Source of the DNA: Dermanyssus gallinae
Taxonomy: Eukaryota > Arthropoda > Arachnida > Mesostigmata > Dermanyssidae
Length of the DNA stretch: 64,000 nucleotides
Assembly (NCBI GenBank): GCA_003439945.1
Contig: QVRM01001381.1
Location: forward strand, 25,787 to 89,786
Direction: 5' to 3'
Made by a program: the position numbers and the translations under genes. Each line of letters begins with the position of its first letter. The first letter of the stretch is position 1. The notes under the pieces were generated by a model. The model worked only from the letters and a program-made list of their open reading frames with translations, was not told the DNA's origin and did not search any database. Shown piece by piece: positions 46,192 through 57,651 of the stretch.

Positions 46192-46376
46192 TTTCCGTAA
46201 GGCTAATGCCCGTGTACGGTGTTTTCATGTCATAGCTGATGTTTAGTCCACTCCGGCATTTACCTTATTTAAATTGGAAACCATGCAAACCAATTTAAGA
46301 GTAGCCGGTCTGGGTCTCGAACACAGGCCTCCCGAATGCGAGGCAAAGGCTTTGCCACTAAGCCATCTTGCTCAGT
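46192..46376 (-). repeat. SINE1, copy A (tRNA-derived)
   Basis: Read on the minus strand it opens with GAGCAAGATGGCTTAGTGG: a D-arm-like GGCT..AGCC and an A box at rc 46355-46365. GTTCGAGACCC, a B box (rc 46312-46322), follows, then a body ending in CGTACACGGGCATTAGCC. Matching sequence is found at 57652-57832 and, truncated, at 52283-52374. D and T arms are tRNA-like but the acceptor stem does not close, so this is a SINE transcribed by RNA polymerase III. Its mobilising LINE is unknown. Ticks are known to carry a tRNA-derived SINE (Ruka); I cannot tell whether this is the same. Confidence 0.8.
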
Positions 46377-46856
46377 ATTCATACTGTGTTTTGAATAAGT
46401 GCAATGCATGTTGTCACATCATAATTTGCCTTACTAAACACGTCACTGATATATGCCATACATGATTGCGGACATCGCGAAAACTGTTTTCATGATAAAT
46501 GACGCCAAGCCTATCTGTTGACTACAGCTTGCTGATGTTATTCTGCCCCTTTGCATATTATTGATTACACGACTATTAGACGTGTTTAACGATTTACAAT
46601 ACAGACAAGCGTACTAATATGGGCAATAACCAATATATTGGTTGCTACGTATGAAGCATTCTCAATATGTTTCATCGTTCTTCGGTCGCTGGTACAAGTT
46701 GCGGCCACAATGGCGGCCCTTGTGTGCATACACTTCCCCCCTTTCCGTATAGGTCGGAGGGTTGTACTGAGTTGTAGCGTCCTTCCCCCTTTATATGAAA
46801 CAGTACGTGCAAATACGTATGCATTGGCGACAATAGTAATAATGTTAGAAAAAAAA

Positions 46857-46860
<4 letters not shown>
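46377..46860. other. Unassigned DNA
   Basis: Nothing recognised between SINE1 and the TA array. Confidence 0.5.

Positions 46861-46925
<65 letters not shown>
46861..46925. repeat. (TA)32 microsatellite
   Basis: The longest TA array in the window, 65 bases. Confidence 0.97.
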
Positions 46926-46930
<5 letters not shown>

Positions 46931-47132
46931 ACGTGGTCTTTTCTAAACGTAGAGTGAGTGATTATCACTATTACATAGTAATATTTACAAGTGTTTACAC
47001 AGCAAATAGATGATTTAGCACTCAGTATGACACAGCACTGCTGCAATGAATTACACTCAACAAAACAGCATTGCCGACCAATTGTATGGTGGAGCCTACA
47101 ACTCATGAATCCTTTAACATCCTCACAGCTCC

Positions 47133-48100
47133 TTACTTTGCAGCGACTGTCAATACCCTAACCGATCTACTATTTTTTTTGGTTCCGGCATAAAAACATT
47201 CGCAGAGGGGAGATATCTTGTGCGGCCAAGTAGCGCGCTTCAAATGTGCAGCAGCCGGCACAATAAAGAATGGGACCTGAGTTTTTCTTGTCTGCAGCAC
47301 CACAAATACTAACGCATAGAAGAACATATAATTTTGAGACTGCTAAAAGGCCATGGGCGGCAAACAGATCACTAACTGATTCGTATCGCCGTCTGGAAAA
47401 GATGGCACGAGGTGCATCAAAATTCATCATTTGAATCACCTGAACCCTTAGAAAAATGCCTCTGTGCCCACCAGCCCACAGCAAGATACTTTGAAAAGAG
47501 ACAAAAGTCCCTCAGTTAAAACCCCTATCTGTCTTAACCGCCGTAAAGTAGCAATAGCAGCATTACGCTTTGGCCTCAATTGACCTATGTGAGAATACTA
47601 GAATAAATGCTAAATGTAATATCAAACCCAGACACTTTATCGCCTTAGAGCAATCTACCGTATTAACACCCAGTCGAAAACTACGGGCAGTTGAAGTAGC
47701 CTTCGGGTAGAAACACCAGGATATTGGTTTTACTCGTATTGACAACCAATTCGTATTCATAAAAAAATCTGCATAAATGCTTGTTTAACTCACTCAATTG
47801 AAGTGTCAATAACATTAATAAATTATAGTTGAGTCGAGTCGAAACAAGATTGTCATGTCGACACCAAAAGCTATCGCCAATTCTAGCCTACCGCGTTTAA
47901 TCAAATGTATGCATTTCAGTAATATTAGGCGCATAAAGGGACCTAGGAAGAAGGAGCCCTGCGGGTTCTTCAATTCAACAAACTGCCATATAGATTAAAT
48001 AGACACAACATTGGCAGATTGAGATCTATCCTTAAAATGGGACCTGAGCGAGCTAACTGTATAGAATGTGCAACCCAAGTGGGTATGTATAATAATAGCA
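47133..48100 (-). mobile_element. CR1-like LINE reverse transcriptase, decayed
   Basis: Minus-strand pieces fall in RT order. A QFVEL-type strand leads into NPQGSFFLGP (about 47945-47970; consensus GVPQGSxLGPLLF). A broken catalytic box reads FGVDMTIL where YADDTxL is expected (about 47850). LVVNTSKTNILVF follows at about 47715-47750, KCLGLIL further on, and the C-terminal region YESVSDLFAAHGLLAVSKLY with a late PLRMFLCRNQ (47180-47420). Loss of the first Asp of the DD pair, plus stops and frame changes, make it inactive. It may belong to the same family as the endonuclease fragment at 23 kb, but they do not overlap. Confidence 0.6.
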
Positions 48101-49868
48101 ATCCAGCTTTGAAATATAATCAACAATTGACATAGGTCGGTAGCCCAGACTCCAGACACCTAACCTCTTTACCCCTGTATAATAACTACTTAGTAGGTCT
48201 TATTATAAGCACATAAACATCTAGGGAGATAGCCGTGTTTAAAGGAGTTGTTGATTCTTGGCAAAACAGCTGCAATAGCGAAGAAGGTTAACTTTAACAG
48301 GGGCCTGCACCCGGTTTTTGGCCATTTTAGGCTATGATTAATCGAGGCGGTGCCCATTAGTATGCGACGAATTCATCGAGCTCAAACTTTCACGTCCAAC
48401 CAGAGCAAAATATAGATAAAGTTTGTCGGCGGTCGATTTAGGCTCGCTAGTCGTGTGACCCGTGCTGGAAGATTATATTGAAGGAAACTCCGTTTTGGCG
48501 AGCCCTCAACCATAGGCTTTGTTAATATATTTCCACAAATGCCGCAAGTAGCTCGTAAATACCTCATTTGAGAACATAAGTACACCCATTTAGTCCCTGG
48601 GGTGTCCAGTACAACATCTGCGGTAATGCCTATTCTCACCGTGTGTCTCAGTCAAAGGTGTCGTTGCGTGCTGCGTGTAGATCTTGACAGACTGAATTTA
48701 AGACACAGGGGAGATAGTGTTGTGTTTGTGACCCCACTTGATCACCGGGGCTACCTTCGTGAAGGAGAACCAAGTCTGTTTCAAAGCGTAGCCGTCTCAT
48801 CGTCTAACGATGTACACAGGTGGGCATAACCTAGGGAGAACTTGGAGCCATGCATTAGGATGCATTAAGCGGCATGGAATTCAAATTAGCACACAAACGC
48901 CTTCATTGCAGCAACCTAGGTCCCTATTAAAGAACTTCCTCGATACAAATAAGTAAAGTTCTGATCCGCGAATCACACCAGGCCAAGAAAAAGCGTGGTT
49001 AAGTATCACGTAATTGTCCAATTGAATCACTTCGCACGGAGCAGAACACACTTCAACCGTAATACATGAGAAAAGTACAATTACCCTTAATATTAATTTT
49101 TGACTACGTGTTCGGGCTACACATCTATCTTCTTCCTTTTATCCTCTATACAGCTGGCTTTGTTTTAAATTTCGTTAAGTTTCATGTTATGAAAATGTAT
49201 ACACTTCGGTCACCTGAAACAACTGGCCGCTCAGACGCATCTTAAGGTGCGCCGTTTATAATGCTACAAGATATAGCTCCAACACAAATACGTCCTTATA
49301 TAATTATACAAGCATGTGTGTATCGTAACACGACTGCCTATTAAGGGAGCATAAAACTTAGAGAAAAGCAAGTGTGTCAGTTGGGATAAAGGCGCAAATG
49401 TCGTATACAACTAACATATTTGTATAGTCAGGCCAGAATCTTACATTGCAGCAGGCGAAATGTTGTGCGTGCATATTACGCTACGTCAAGGAAGCCGAGC
49501 AGGCGCTGGCCTCGTAGCATACGTGTCGAACTGCAGCGAACCCTGCCAACAGGAAAACAAGACTGCAGTCGATACTACAGGATTTTGCTTCCCTGTACGC
49601 AAGTGTTCGGCGTAAGATCCTTCAACTCGCGACCGATAATTGTTTTTAGATAATCGGGCGTTTAGCCTGTGCTTTGGCTCCAGGGTGCCGTTCAGGAATC
49701 TATTGGAAAAAGCGTCTTGACGCGGACGTTCTCAGACTTCTCCGTCGGTTGCTTGGATTTCTCACGAAGTCTGCGATTAGGGGCGATATTTCAGACTGTC
49801 GAATCAATATTTGATTAATTGGAAACGTTTTCTCCGAAATTTAATTTAGTCTACCGTCTGGGACCGAA
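48101..49868. other. Unassigned DNA
   Basis: Possibly more degraded LINE upstream of the RT on the minus strand, but no motif is visible. No gene recognised. Confidence 0.45.
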
Positions 49869-49893
49869 TATATATATATATATATATATATAT
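49869..49893. repeat. (TA)12 microsatellite
   Basis: Uninterrupted TA run. Confidence 0.95.
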
Positions 49894-50063
49894 TGGGTTA
49901 GACATTTCTTATGGCTGAGACCTTGTTCTACGTCAAGTATCGTGCCTGAAATAAAAACAGCGCATTAAATGCCTCATATTTATATTTTTGTATAAACAGT
50001 GCAGGTCTAGAAAAACTTGAAATTTGATCATATTTGGAATAGTAAAGTTAGCAATCTAGTGGC

Positions 50064-50172
50064 GACAAAGCTTTCTAGCAAATATTTAAGATATATTTAA
50101 CAAAACATACAGAGTATATAGTATTTAAGATATATTTAACAAAGTATATCTAACTTGCTAGAAAGCTTTATC
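50064..50172. repeat. Inverted repeat enclosing a direct repeat
   Basis: AAAGCTTTCTAGCAA at 50067-50081 is the exact reverse complement of TTGCTAGAAAGCTTT at 50155-50169, and pairing extends three more bases with one mismatch. Between them TATTTAAGATATATTTAACA occurs twice, near 50083-50102 and 50122-50141. The whole could be a small fold-back element. Confidence 0.7.
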
Positions 50173-52097
50173 AAACCTATTAAATAGTGATACTTGCGAT
50201 ACCCAGTATTCATGAGGCAATAATAACGTTGCGTCGGCTGATCAAGGCATGAAGCTATAGCGGAATTGTAGCTACATGTTGTCCAAAAACGTTGTCAGCT
50301 TCATCGGGTGGAAACGAGGAGTTCTGTGCGATCCTATACGTATATTTCATAAACAGTTGGTAATACGTGTTCTTGCCTATTGTCAGAGAATACTCTGATA
50401 CTCCTGGGTTTAATCTATAGTCACTGCAAAGTTTTTGTGGATGCATATATTTAAATACATTTTATTTTTCCTCTATTGCCGGTTTGGTTACGGCAGAACG
50501 ACAAGACTCTCGCCCGTGGGCAACGAATTAATTATCGACGCGGCATTTCCGCGTTGAATTTCAATAGATATTCTCTCTAGCAGAAACTGCCATGTCCTCC
50601 AATCGCCGGTTGCCACTGCGACACTGGTTCCTAGCTTTGCCTGACTACCAACTCCTTGTGATTTTTTCTATTGGGCTCAATGCCTCGAAGGCGACTAGCT
50701 GAACGATGATGTTTTTCTCTGGTTTGCGATATTTATCTAGCTTGCGGTCTTCTGCAAGACGAGCGGCTACTCCGATGATCTCCCGGTTGGTACACTGCGA
50801 TGCGGTCTACGTACAAGACACACTGACGTCATACACGAGACAGCGGCCTTATTTTCGGGAACTAGAGTCAGGCCATCCGGTTGCATGATGACAGTTTAAC
50901 GGCTCTTGAACTGCAGGGACGTAGGATTGACTACGTTTTCCGGTGTCTTACGCCGCTCAGAGCCGAGTACTTCGAGAACCAACCTGAGAACCACCAGTGC
51001 GTATTCGGCGAGGATATCGTCGTCCAGGAGCCACGGTCGGAGTTTAGAAAAAGAGCGTGATTGAAGCTCGTGGATAGCGATGCAAAATAGAGCAAAGCCA
51101 CACAGGTCACTTCATGTTGTTAAACTGCAAATTCGTTACACAAGGTCATAAAATAGACATTTGGGCTTCTACTTGTTTAGCTGCCCCAAAACTTGCTTTC
51201 ATAATACCGATAAAACGCTGTTCTGTCACCCCTCAAACATTTCGTGTGGTTTGATATGGGATCCAAGCGTCATCAATTGTACGCATCTGGGAACTGGAAA
51301 AGAGAAGTACTTGAAATAGACGACCAAGCATGAGCGCATTACGTACGCAGTATGCATACATGTGTTTTTTACATTGTAGTGTATTTGTGTTGAAGCTAGT
51401 TTCGTTCAAGCCAAATTGGTACATATTTTTTAAGAGGCACTGGTACGTTGCATTGTAAAACATGCAAAACGCGTAAGTTCTTGCAAATGCATGCGCTTGC
51501 AGCTCTTTGTCGAGTAACCGTGCATGTATATATATATATATTTTCCAGTGCATATCTATTTATATATGACGGTTCCTTGGAGCAGAAGTATTAAATACAG
51601 CTTGTCGTAGCGCTAATTATTGCTGCAGTCGCTTTGTGACAAAATGATTCAAGCCACCTAGCGAGGCGTTTACGCCAGACTATCCTGTTCTTTTTCAGGT
51701 CTGCTGCACTACAACAAACTCCGTTTATACGCCAGACTAATTAACAAATTAAAGGCTACGTGAATAGAATCGCTTCTATTAAGGTAGCGGTTCCGAAGAG
51801 TAACGGACGAGCTAATTAGGAATCTCTGGGCTGGCTGTTTTTCTCCTCTGTTCGTCCCCACTGGAGCCTGGATCGGCGTCTGTTTGTGGCACATGAAAAA
51901 TTCTTAGCTCCACGTCCAGCTGCCTCAGTAAACTAAAACCTTTTTTTATGCAGCGGTTGTACACGCTGGAACAAGTGTTTTCCGTGTTAAACTCGCTGAC
52001 GGCCTTCAAGAGCATCTACACATAAATCTGCCCGTTTTTATTTTATCTCTTTAAAATGTAGTCCTACTTTTAAGATGTTTTACGTTAGCTCAAGTGT
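50173..52097. other. Unassigned DNA
   Basis: No recognised gene. A short TA run lies at 51527-51541. The minus-strand ATG frame at 51233-51553 (106 codons) has no motif or splice context that would support it. Confidence 0.45.
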
Positions 52098-52130
<33 letters not shown>

Positions 52131-52140
52131 GGGGGGGGGG
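52098..52140. repeat. Compound microsatellite (TA)n(GA)n(G)n
   Basis: TA repeats pass into GA repeats (about 52116-52130) and then a G run to 52140. Confidence 0.95.
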
Positions 52141-52282
52141 AGTCCGGAAGCTCCAGGCGGTCCGCCGCGCATTCTAATTCGAATTCTAACTGCTGTCTTA
52201 CTTGAAGAGGTTAACGCAGTATACTATTGCACTATATAAAAAAGTATCTGGCGTAGCGTGCAGATAGATCGCCCCATATATT

Positions 52283-52374
52283 ATTTTTTTCCGTAAGGCT
52301 AATTGCCCGCGTACGGTTTCTTCTAGCTGATTTGTAATCCACTCCGGCATTTACCTTGTCTAAATTGAAAACCA
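52283..52374 (-). repeat. SINE1, copy B, head lost
   Basis: Matches the body of copies A and C (CCGTAAGGCTAATTGCCCG through ACTCCGGCATTTACCTTGTC) but stops before the tRNA-like head. Loss of the 5' end fits incomplete reverse transcription. Confidence 0.8.
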
Positions 52375-52783
52375 TAGACGTGTGTTCAAATTCAAGTGAC
52401 AAAAATTGTGCTAATTATTATGTACGACCGGATGATTCCATAACAAAGCCAGTTGCCTGCTCTCAAGGCGCCGATGAATCGGCACAGCGCACCGAATCGC
52501 CGTTAGCCTTGTCAACGGCAAGTTGTGCACAGTACAGATCTCAGCCAGGATCACCCGCTCTCTGCTGTGGCAGGTCGGACTACTCACCGCTATCATCTCG
52601 TGCCACTCTGTCGTGGAGCTAGCAGATGAACCGGCGACGCCGAAAGTCACAGGTGTGGTGCAAAGTGCTTTAGAACCAAAACATCCTTAAGAGAGTCAGC
52701 TGCTGCCAAGGAGAGCTAGCGGAGAGAGGCCAGGCTAGCTGGTATGATGGAGAGAGCTCTCAAAAGCGATAATATGCATCAAC
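52375..52783. other. Unassigned DNA before a LINE tail
   Basis: Open in places (52356-52622 plus) but without recognised motifs. It may contain degraded sequence of the element that follows. Confidence 0.4.
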
Positions 52784-53196
52784 ATGGAGGCCAGCGCATC
52801 AGCCGCTGGCTCCGCAGCACGCAAGGCTGAACGTCTAAAGACCAACAAATACGCCCAGCTCACCGACGAGTTCATTTTTGTGCCACTAGTATTGGAGACA
52901 CTAGGGGGACCTGGCCCTGAGGCATGGTCACTTTTACAGAAGATTGGCAAACAAATTGAACTCACGACGGGGGACAAAAGAGCTTTCGACTTTTTACTCC
53001 AGCGGCTATCTCTGGCGGTTCAGCGCGGCAATGCGGCAGCAATTATGGGCACAATGAGGGGCTGCCTCGAGGATAAGCTCGATTGGTAGCACCCCTCACA
53101 AGCCCAAGAGTAGTTAGATATTCATATTCCACTGTAATTTCAAAATGAAATAAAACCTAAACTATGATTATTTAATAAATAAACTCTAAAAAAAAA
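52784..53196 (+). mobile_element. 3' end of tail-type retroelement, copy A
   Basis: A 101-codon ATG frame (52784-53089) reads SASAAGSAARKAERLKTNKY, then a VPLVLETLGGPGPEAW segment and LQRLSLAVQRGNAAAIMGTM. This matches the conserved C-terminal tail that follows RT in a group of invertebrate retroelements (consensus KYxxLxxxFxFxPxAxETxG..., then QRLSxAxQRGNAASVLG). Two AATAAA signals (near 53150 and 53174) and an A9 run at 53188-53196 follow the stop, marking the 3' end. The RT that should precede it is missing, so the copy is 5'-truncated. The tail is fully open, unlike copy B. Confidence 0.65.
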
Positions 53197-53209
53197 TGCA
53201 TCTCATCTG

Positions 53210-54080
53210 AAGGACGATACGTCAGAGCCAGCCCGTGAAACAGCTGTTTCTGCCGGAGAAGTTGGAAACTGGTCTACTGTTTCAACGAGGATGGAGAAAG
53301 CCGCCATGGCTGCAACCAGGAAAGTGGCCAAGTGGCATCGGGTACATTTGTTTGGCAAATAGTCACTAATTTGGACTGTCAGCCTATTAAATATATATAA
53401 TAAAGTAAGGCAGTTATCAGGGCCGGGGGCACATGCGTATATCAGCGCAATTAAAAGTAGCGATCAGTGTCAAAGAACCAAAACAGGTCGCAATTGCAAA
53501 AACGCAGAACATGGTTTGCGGAGTACCCATATCCCATTGTGAGGATACGTCAGCGAAGAAGATTTACTTAAATGTCTGAAAGATCAAGGTGTAAGCCAAG
53601 TAAAAAGGGAAAAAGCTGTGGCCGCACAGGACGGTAGAGGCAAGGAAACGAAGGGCTGGCAAAATTCCGCAAGAGTAGAGCTGAGGTTTAGTACAATGCC
53701 GGTCTCGGAGGTTACCATCATACAATATTTAAAGTGACGCTATGTGCGGGGTCTCCGTTGCAAAGTTCAAAATGCCATACGTACGGACATAAGCCAAAAA
53801 CAAGATAAACCCACGTGTAGAAGGTGCGGCCGTCCTGGAAACTAAATATGGGAATGTCATGATAAGGCCCGTTGCGTCAACTGTGGCGGGGCCCATGCTT
53901 CCAACGATAGTACTTGTGATGTAAGAGGAATATATTTCGACGCACAAAGAGTAAAGCTTTACAAGAACGTGTTCACTTGCCTCCCTGTCGGAAATTATTT
54001 TCCTACAATAATTCAAGGCGTAGAGCAGAATAATAAAACCTTGACAGATAGACAGAAATATTTTGTTGATGCCGCACGAC
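53210..54080 (+). pseudogene. Retroelement ORF1 (gag-like) with zinc knuckles
   Basis: Readable pieces in changing frames include ELRFSTMPVSEVTIIQYLK (about 53680-53735), then CRRCGRPGN..WECHDKARC and CVNCGGAHASNDSTCDVRG (about 53817-53930). These are a broken first knuckle and a CxxCGGxHxSxxxxC second knuckle, as in Jockey/R1-type ORF1. Upstream the frame KCLKDQGVSQVKREKAV also fits. Several stops break it. It lies upstream of the RT at 55.1 kb on the same strand, so it may be ORF1 of that element with a mariner and a deletion in between. Confidence 0.55.
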
Positions 54081-54149
54081 CTATAGCAACTCTGAGCCCT
54101 AGACAAATAATGCACAACGATGCACAGACCGTGTTTTGCTACCTTCCCC

Positions 54150-55112
54150 CACCAAGTGTTAGGAAAAGTTTCGACCAAAAGAAAGAAGCATCGAATAAGC
54201 AACCGGAAGCACTGCAGTCGATGTCTCAAGAAAAACAAACATTTAAAGTTTTTCGAATGAAAATCCAGGAAAATCCCACTATAACTACTGTGGAACTTGC
54301 CGAGGAACTTCATATTACCCTACAAGCTGCTAGCACAGCTTTAAAAACGCCTCGGAATAACTTCTAGGCTGTGCAAATGGGTACTTCACGAGCTCAGCGA
54401 CTTCAACAAGATGACGCGCATGCGCGTCTGCACTTCTTTGCTCAGCAGGCATCACAATTTGCCTTTTTTCAATCTTTTTGTGACCTGCGATGAAAAATGG
54501 GTGTTCTACGACTCTCCTTTCAGGAAAAGGTTCTGGTCAAGTAAACCTGGCACCTCCGTCACTTAGCCCAAAAAGGACATACACGCAAACAAGGTTTTAT
54601 TGTGTATTTGGTGGAATGTGGGCGGAAAAGTGCACTATGAACTTTTACCGCGTAACCAGACGATAAATACGGCCGTGTACTGTCAACAACTTGAAAAGGT
54701 TCACAAAAAATTAAAGCAGTCGTACCCTGCACTAATTTCAAGGAAGGGTGTTCTGTTCCACCAAGACAACGCAAGGCCCGACGTGAGTAGGAAGACCCTT
54801 TCGAAAATTTCCCAGCTAAAATGGGAACTTTTGGAACATCCACCGTATTCCACCCGATTCCACCATCTGATTACTACCTATTCAGATCGATGCAAAAAAA
54901 ATTAAGTGGTAAAAAATTCACTTCTATCGTACACGTGCGTTCTGGACTGGAATAATATTTTGCCACTAAAAACCCAGACTTTTACAGAAAAAAAATCGAA
55001 AACCTTGTAAATCGTTGGGCAGAGGTTGTATCTTCCGGCGGAGAATATACAAATAAGACCTCCCGTGTATTCTATATATGTGTTTTCTTTATAGCGCCAA
55101 AACCGAAAAGAC
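54150..55112 (+). mobile_element. Mariner, family M1, second copy (truncated)
   Basis: Coding and 3' untranslated sequence match the element at 34.9-35.7 kb up to ACCGAAAAGAC (about 55112), where the right terminal repeat breaks off. The left end and the N-terminal helix-turn-helix are missing or unrecognisable. Unlike the first copy, it keeps the linker and the first catalytic Asp region. The left limit given is approximate. Confidence 0.75.
54240..54990 (+). pseudogene. Mariner transposase, stop- and frameshift-broken
   Basis: Readable in order: ITTVELAEELHITLQAAST (second helix-turn-helix), CKWVLHEL (linker motif), VTCDEKWVFYD (first catalytic Asp, about 54477-54510), an in-frame TAG near 54562, VLLCIWWNVGGKVHYELL, VLFHQDNARPD (second Asp; the usual His is Asp here) and HPPYS. 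A one-base shift then follows, after which SDYYLFRSM (third Asp) is readable near 54868-54893. With the shift allowed for, the Asp spacing is D34D. At least two frame breaks and one stop inactivate it. Confidence 0.75.
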
Positions 55113-55194
55113 GGACTGCAACTACGTAATTTGCGCGTTACGTTGGATCAACCTTCTAAATTATCTAAGCACATCTGTGGGCAGAGTTAACGAC

Positions 55195-55445
55195 ACTTCA
55201 ATATCGCATTCGGAAGCAGGGATTCAGCAAGTTGACGCGCTTCCTGCCATATTTTGTCTCGGTATATCAGATCTAGTACCGCAATTACAGAGCCCTTTTG
55301 GCGTGAGGTATCTAGATGACGCCACGCTTGCCAGCCCTGCAAATACCAACACGACAGATTTTAGAACAGTGCTGCAGTTTGAAGAAGATGGTAGACTGAC
55401 ACTAAATAGTTTAAAAGGTGAGATTACTGCTGTTAGGGGCTCACT
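55195..55445 (+). pseudogene. Reverse transcriptase core with YLDD
   Basis: The frame 55078-55449 contains SEAGIQQVDALPAIFCLGI (consensus SxxGVQQGDPLGPLLFxLxI, with Gly to Val and Pro to Ala changes), then FGVRYLDDATL, the metal-binding Asp pair, and RLTLNSLKGEIT (consensus GLxLNxxKxEI). The RT copies element RNA into DNA at the target. The finger region upstream is absent and sequence joins the mariner 3' end about 80 bases earlier. Despite this the catalytic YLDD is intact. Confidence 0.7.
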
Positions 55446-55548
55446 TTAGGAGAGAGGGGAAGCAATTTAGAAGGTCATTGAAATACTCCCTGGTATCACG
55501 TGCGTTTGGGCCCCCGTGTGACAAGACGGAATTTCACATACACTCTCT

Positions 55549-55809
55549 ATGAAGAATGAGGCTCTTACCAAAGTTCGTCCACGATTGACCAGCATGCATC
55601 ATCGAGCTGCGCTCTGCATTTGGAGATATAGCCTGGGGTCATCAAAATTTGCTTCAAGACTACGTATATGTCCTGCCTTGCTTTGCCCTGAGGAGCCAAT
55701 TGTCGATAATGGCGTCAGCAGAAACATAGTTACTGAAGTCCTGAACGTTATTTTAGAAGAGAACACAAGTCTTCCGATATGTAAAGGTGGAAATTCTTCT
55801 GAGAATTAG
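55549..55809 (+). pseudogene. RT thumb region of copy B
   Basis: An ATG-start frame reads HHRAALCIWRYSLGSSKFAS, LRICPALLCPEEP and an IVTEVLNVILEENTSLPIC segment followed by KGG. This parallels HxALxLLRxSLxxPKxxYxLRxSPC and LPxxxGGLGxR in the element class. A related fragment is at 33237-33449. The frame stops just after GG; further pieces (VIDRAPVCYAASLVRFG) continue in it past the stop. Confidence 0.55.
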
Positions 55810-56835
55810 AAGAGTTATTGACCGAGCCCCTGTCTGCTACGCTGCTTCACTTGTGCGATTTGGTCCGGCGGCAGCCTTGTTGGTATAGGAGGCAGTTCGA
55901 CCACAAATAAGACTTGAAACCAGTAGGGCACGAGACATTATTAAATCCATACTGGACCGGGTTCTTTAGAAGAACACTCCAGCCAGTATAACCTAGATAA
56001 GCTCAAAAGCAAATAAGAAGCAGATAGATCTAAGAGGCGTTTGTTTCTCGGAGAGTCCGTGTCGTGTTCTTAGACACCTACGGGACAAGATATCTTGAGT
56101 GGGGGCTAGCTTAACGCCTTACCCTCGCCTCAGCTCAGCACCATGCCGGATCGGAACTCTTTGCGCTTGATGTCAGCTTCTAGGATCGGCACTCCTGTCT
56201 GCGAGCTTTTTCTGTACAAATTGTATAGAAAAAAAAAGATTCCGGTGGTCTACACCTACTAAGTTGCCTGAAGAGCGCCGGTAGATCGTCCAGACATGAA
56301 CTAAACAGTGTGATTATAATGTCTTAAGAAAGCCATATATACTTCAACGGTATACGATCTACACGTGAACCGAGAGATTTAATGCCCGCTGGCGAAGCAA
56401 GACCAAGACCTGATGGGGTGACTATTGCATTATGGTCACATGGGAAATTGTTAGCCTGGGATGCAGCGGTTTCGTGAACAGTCGCGGCTTCTTACAAACA
56501 TCATAGCTCAGTTGAGCCGGTATGGGTAGCAAAGCACACATAAGCCAGAAAACGGAATAAATACACTAGCTTGGAAACAAGATAAATCTTTGTGCCTATT
56601 GCCATGGAGACACTATGACTCATCAGCAAGGGAACCGAAATATTTATTAAATAATAAGCAAATTAAGGATGCTATGAGCGATCGATGAGAGGGTCCATTT
56701 TTGAGGCAAGCGTTGTCTTTGGCCGTTTCCAGAGGAAACGCGGCATCTATTTTAGGCGCCATGGAGTAAGGCGATAATACGTTCAGACTTTACAACTGTA
56801 ACATTGTAATAATAATAATAATAATTTTAACATCA

Positions 56836-57651
56836 TGTTGGAAACCATCGAGGCATTAACATCTTGACAGTCTAGAGCGTAATAATCGGTTGAATGAAAA
56901 ATAAAGTCAAGAAGATGGCCAGCACTCTAGAAGTCGACGCAACACATATTTTATTCTGAAATCTGCGGGTTTGTATTAAACATATCATGTAACGACGTAA
57001 ACTGCAAGTTCTGCATGAGTTTGGCGTCACAACTCCATGGGGCTGCTATGAGAAGCTTTCTAGGAGGCTAAAGGGTGGGCCGTCAAGGTTTTTCTGACCG
57101 ATGTCTAGATTAGAGAATACCCTATAACATGACGCCTATCAAAGGCTTTTATAGAGATGCGCGATAACTCCCTTGTCTTACCGCTTTTAGGGTTCAAAGT
57201 AAGAAAGTGTCGCATGGCAGAGCGCCGAACTCCGAAGCCATTCAGATGTGCCTCTAAGCTCTACAAAGCTGGCATTTTTGTGTCACCTTATCTTTATTTC
57301 TTAACACGATTTTATCTCCACGGTTGACATGGTTCGTGGTCGCTTCGATTTTTATTGGTCGGGATACTACGCAGCTAACGAACAGAAAAGTAGTGCTATC
57401 TTGTTGACGTCACTGGACTTCGCCATTGTCGTGAAAATATATTTTCAACATTTCAATTAGGTATCCCTTTTCAGAATAATTTTAGTGAAAATCCGCGGAA
57501 AGTTGTTGTAGCTTAGTGTATAGTTTTACACGATTTAAGCACTCTCTAGATGTACGTCTGGCCTGTTTCGGTATGCTCTCGTGTTGACTCTTGCATACTC
57601 GATAGCTTTTAGAAGATCCGAAGACTATATAATGTTTTTTTTTTTAAGATT
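56836..57651. other. Unassigned DNA
   Basis: No gene or repeat recognised. Confidence 0.5.

Larger units (their letters stand above)
55125..56835 (+). mobile_element. Tail-type retroelement, copy B: RT core through tail
   Basis: Successive plus-strand pieces follow one conserved protein order: RT catalytic core (55195-55440), thumb (55549-55810), a WLNALPSPQL-type region (about 56110-56210), [20 protein letters not shown] (about 56398-56458), FVPIAMETL (about 56590-56616) and LRQALSLAVSRGNAASILG (56703-56760). A (TAA)n-like run at 56806-56833 may be the 3' tail. Stops and frame changes occur between almost all pieces. The left side abuts the mariner copy. Confidence 0.7.

Noticed and set aside
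46300..46376. Possible functional tRNA gene in SINE1
   Set aside because: D and T arms are tRNA-like but the acceptor ends do not pair, and the segment recurs joined to the same non-tRNA body at 57.7 kb.
46672..47106. 144-codon minus-strand frame with long Ile-Tyr repeat
   Set aside because: Ile-Tyr repeat is simply the (TA)32 microsatellite translated.
51233..51553. 106-codon minus-strand ATG frame
   Set aside because: No domain or motif; N-terminus reads through TA repeats (IYIYIH).
53729..54313. 194-codon minus-strand open frame, one of the longest in the window
   Set aside because: It is antisense to the gag-like ORF1 and the mariner transposase; no protein family resemblance in this direction.
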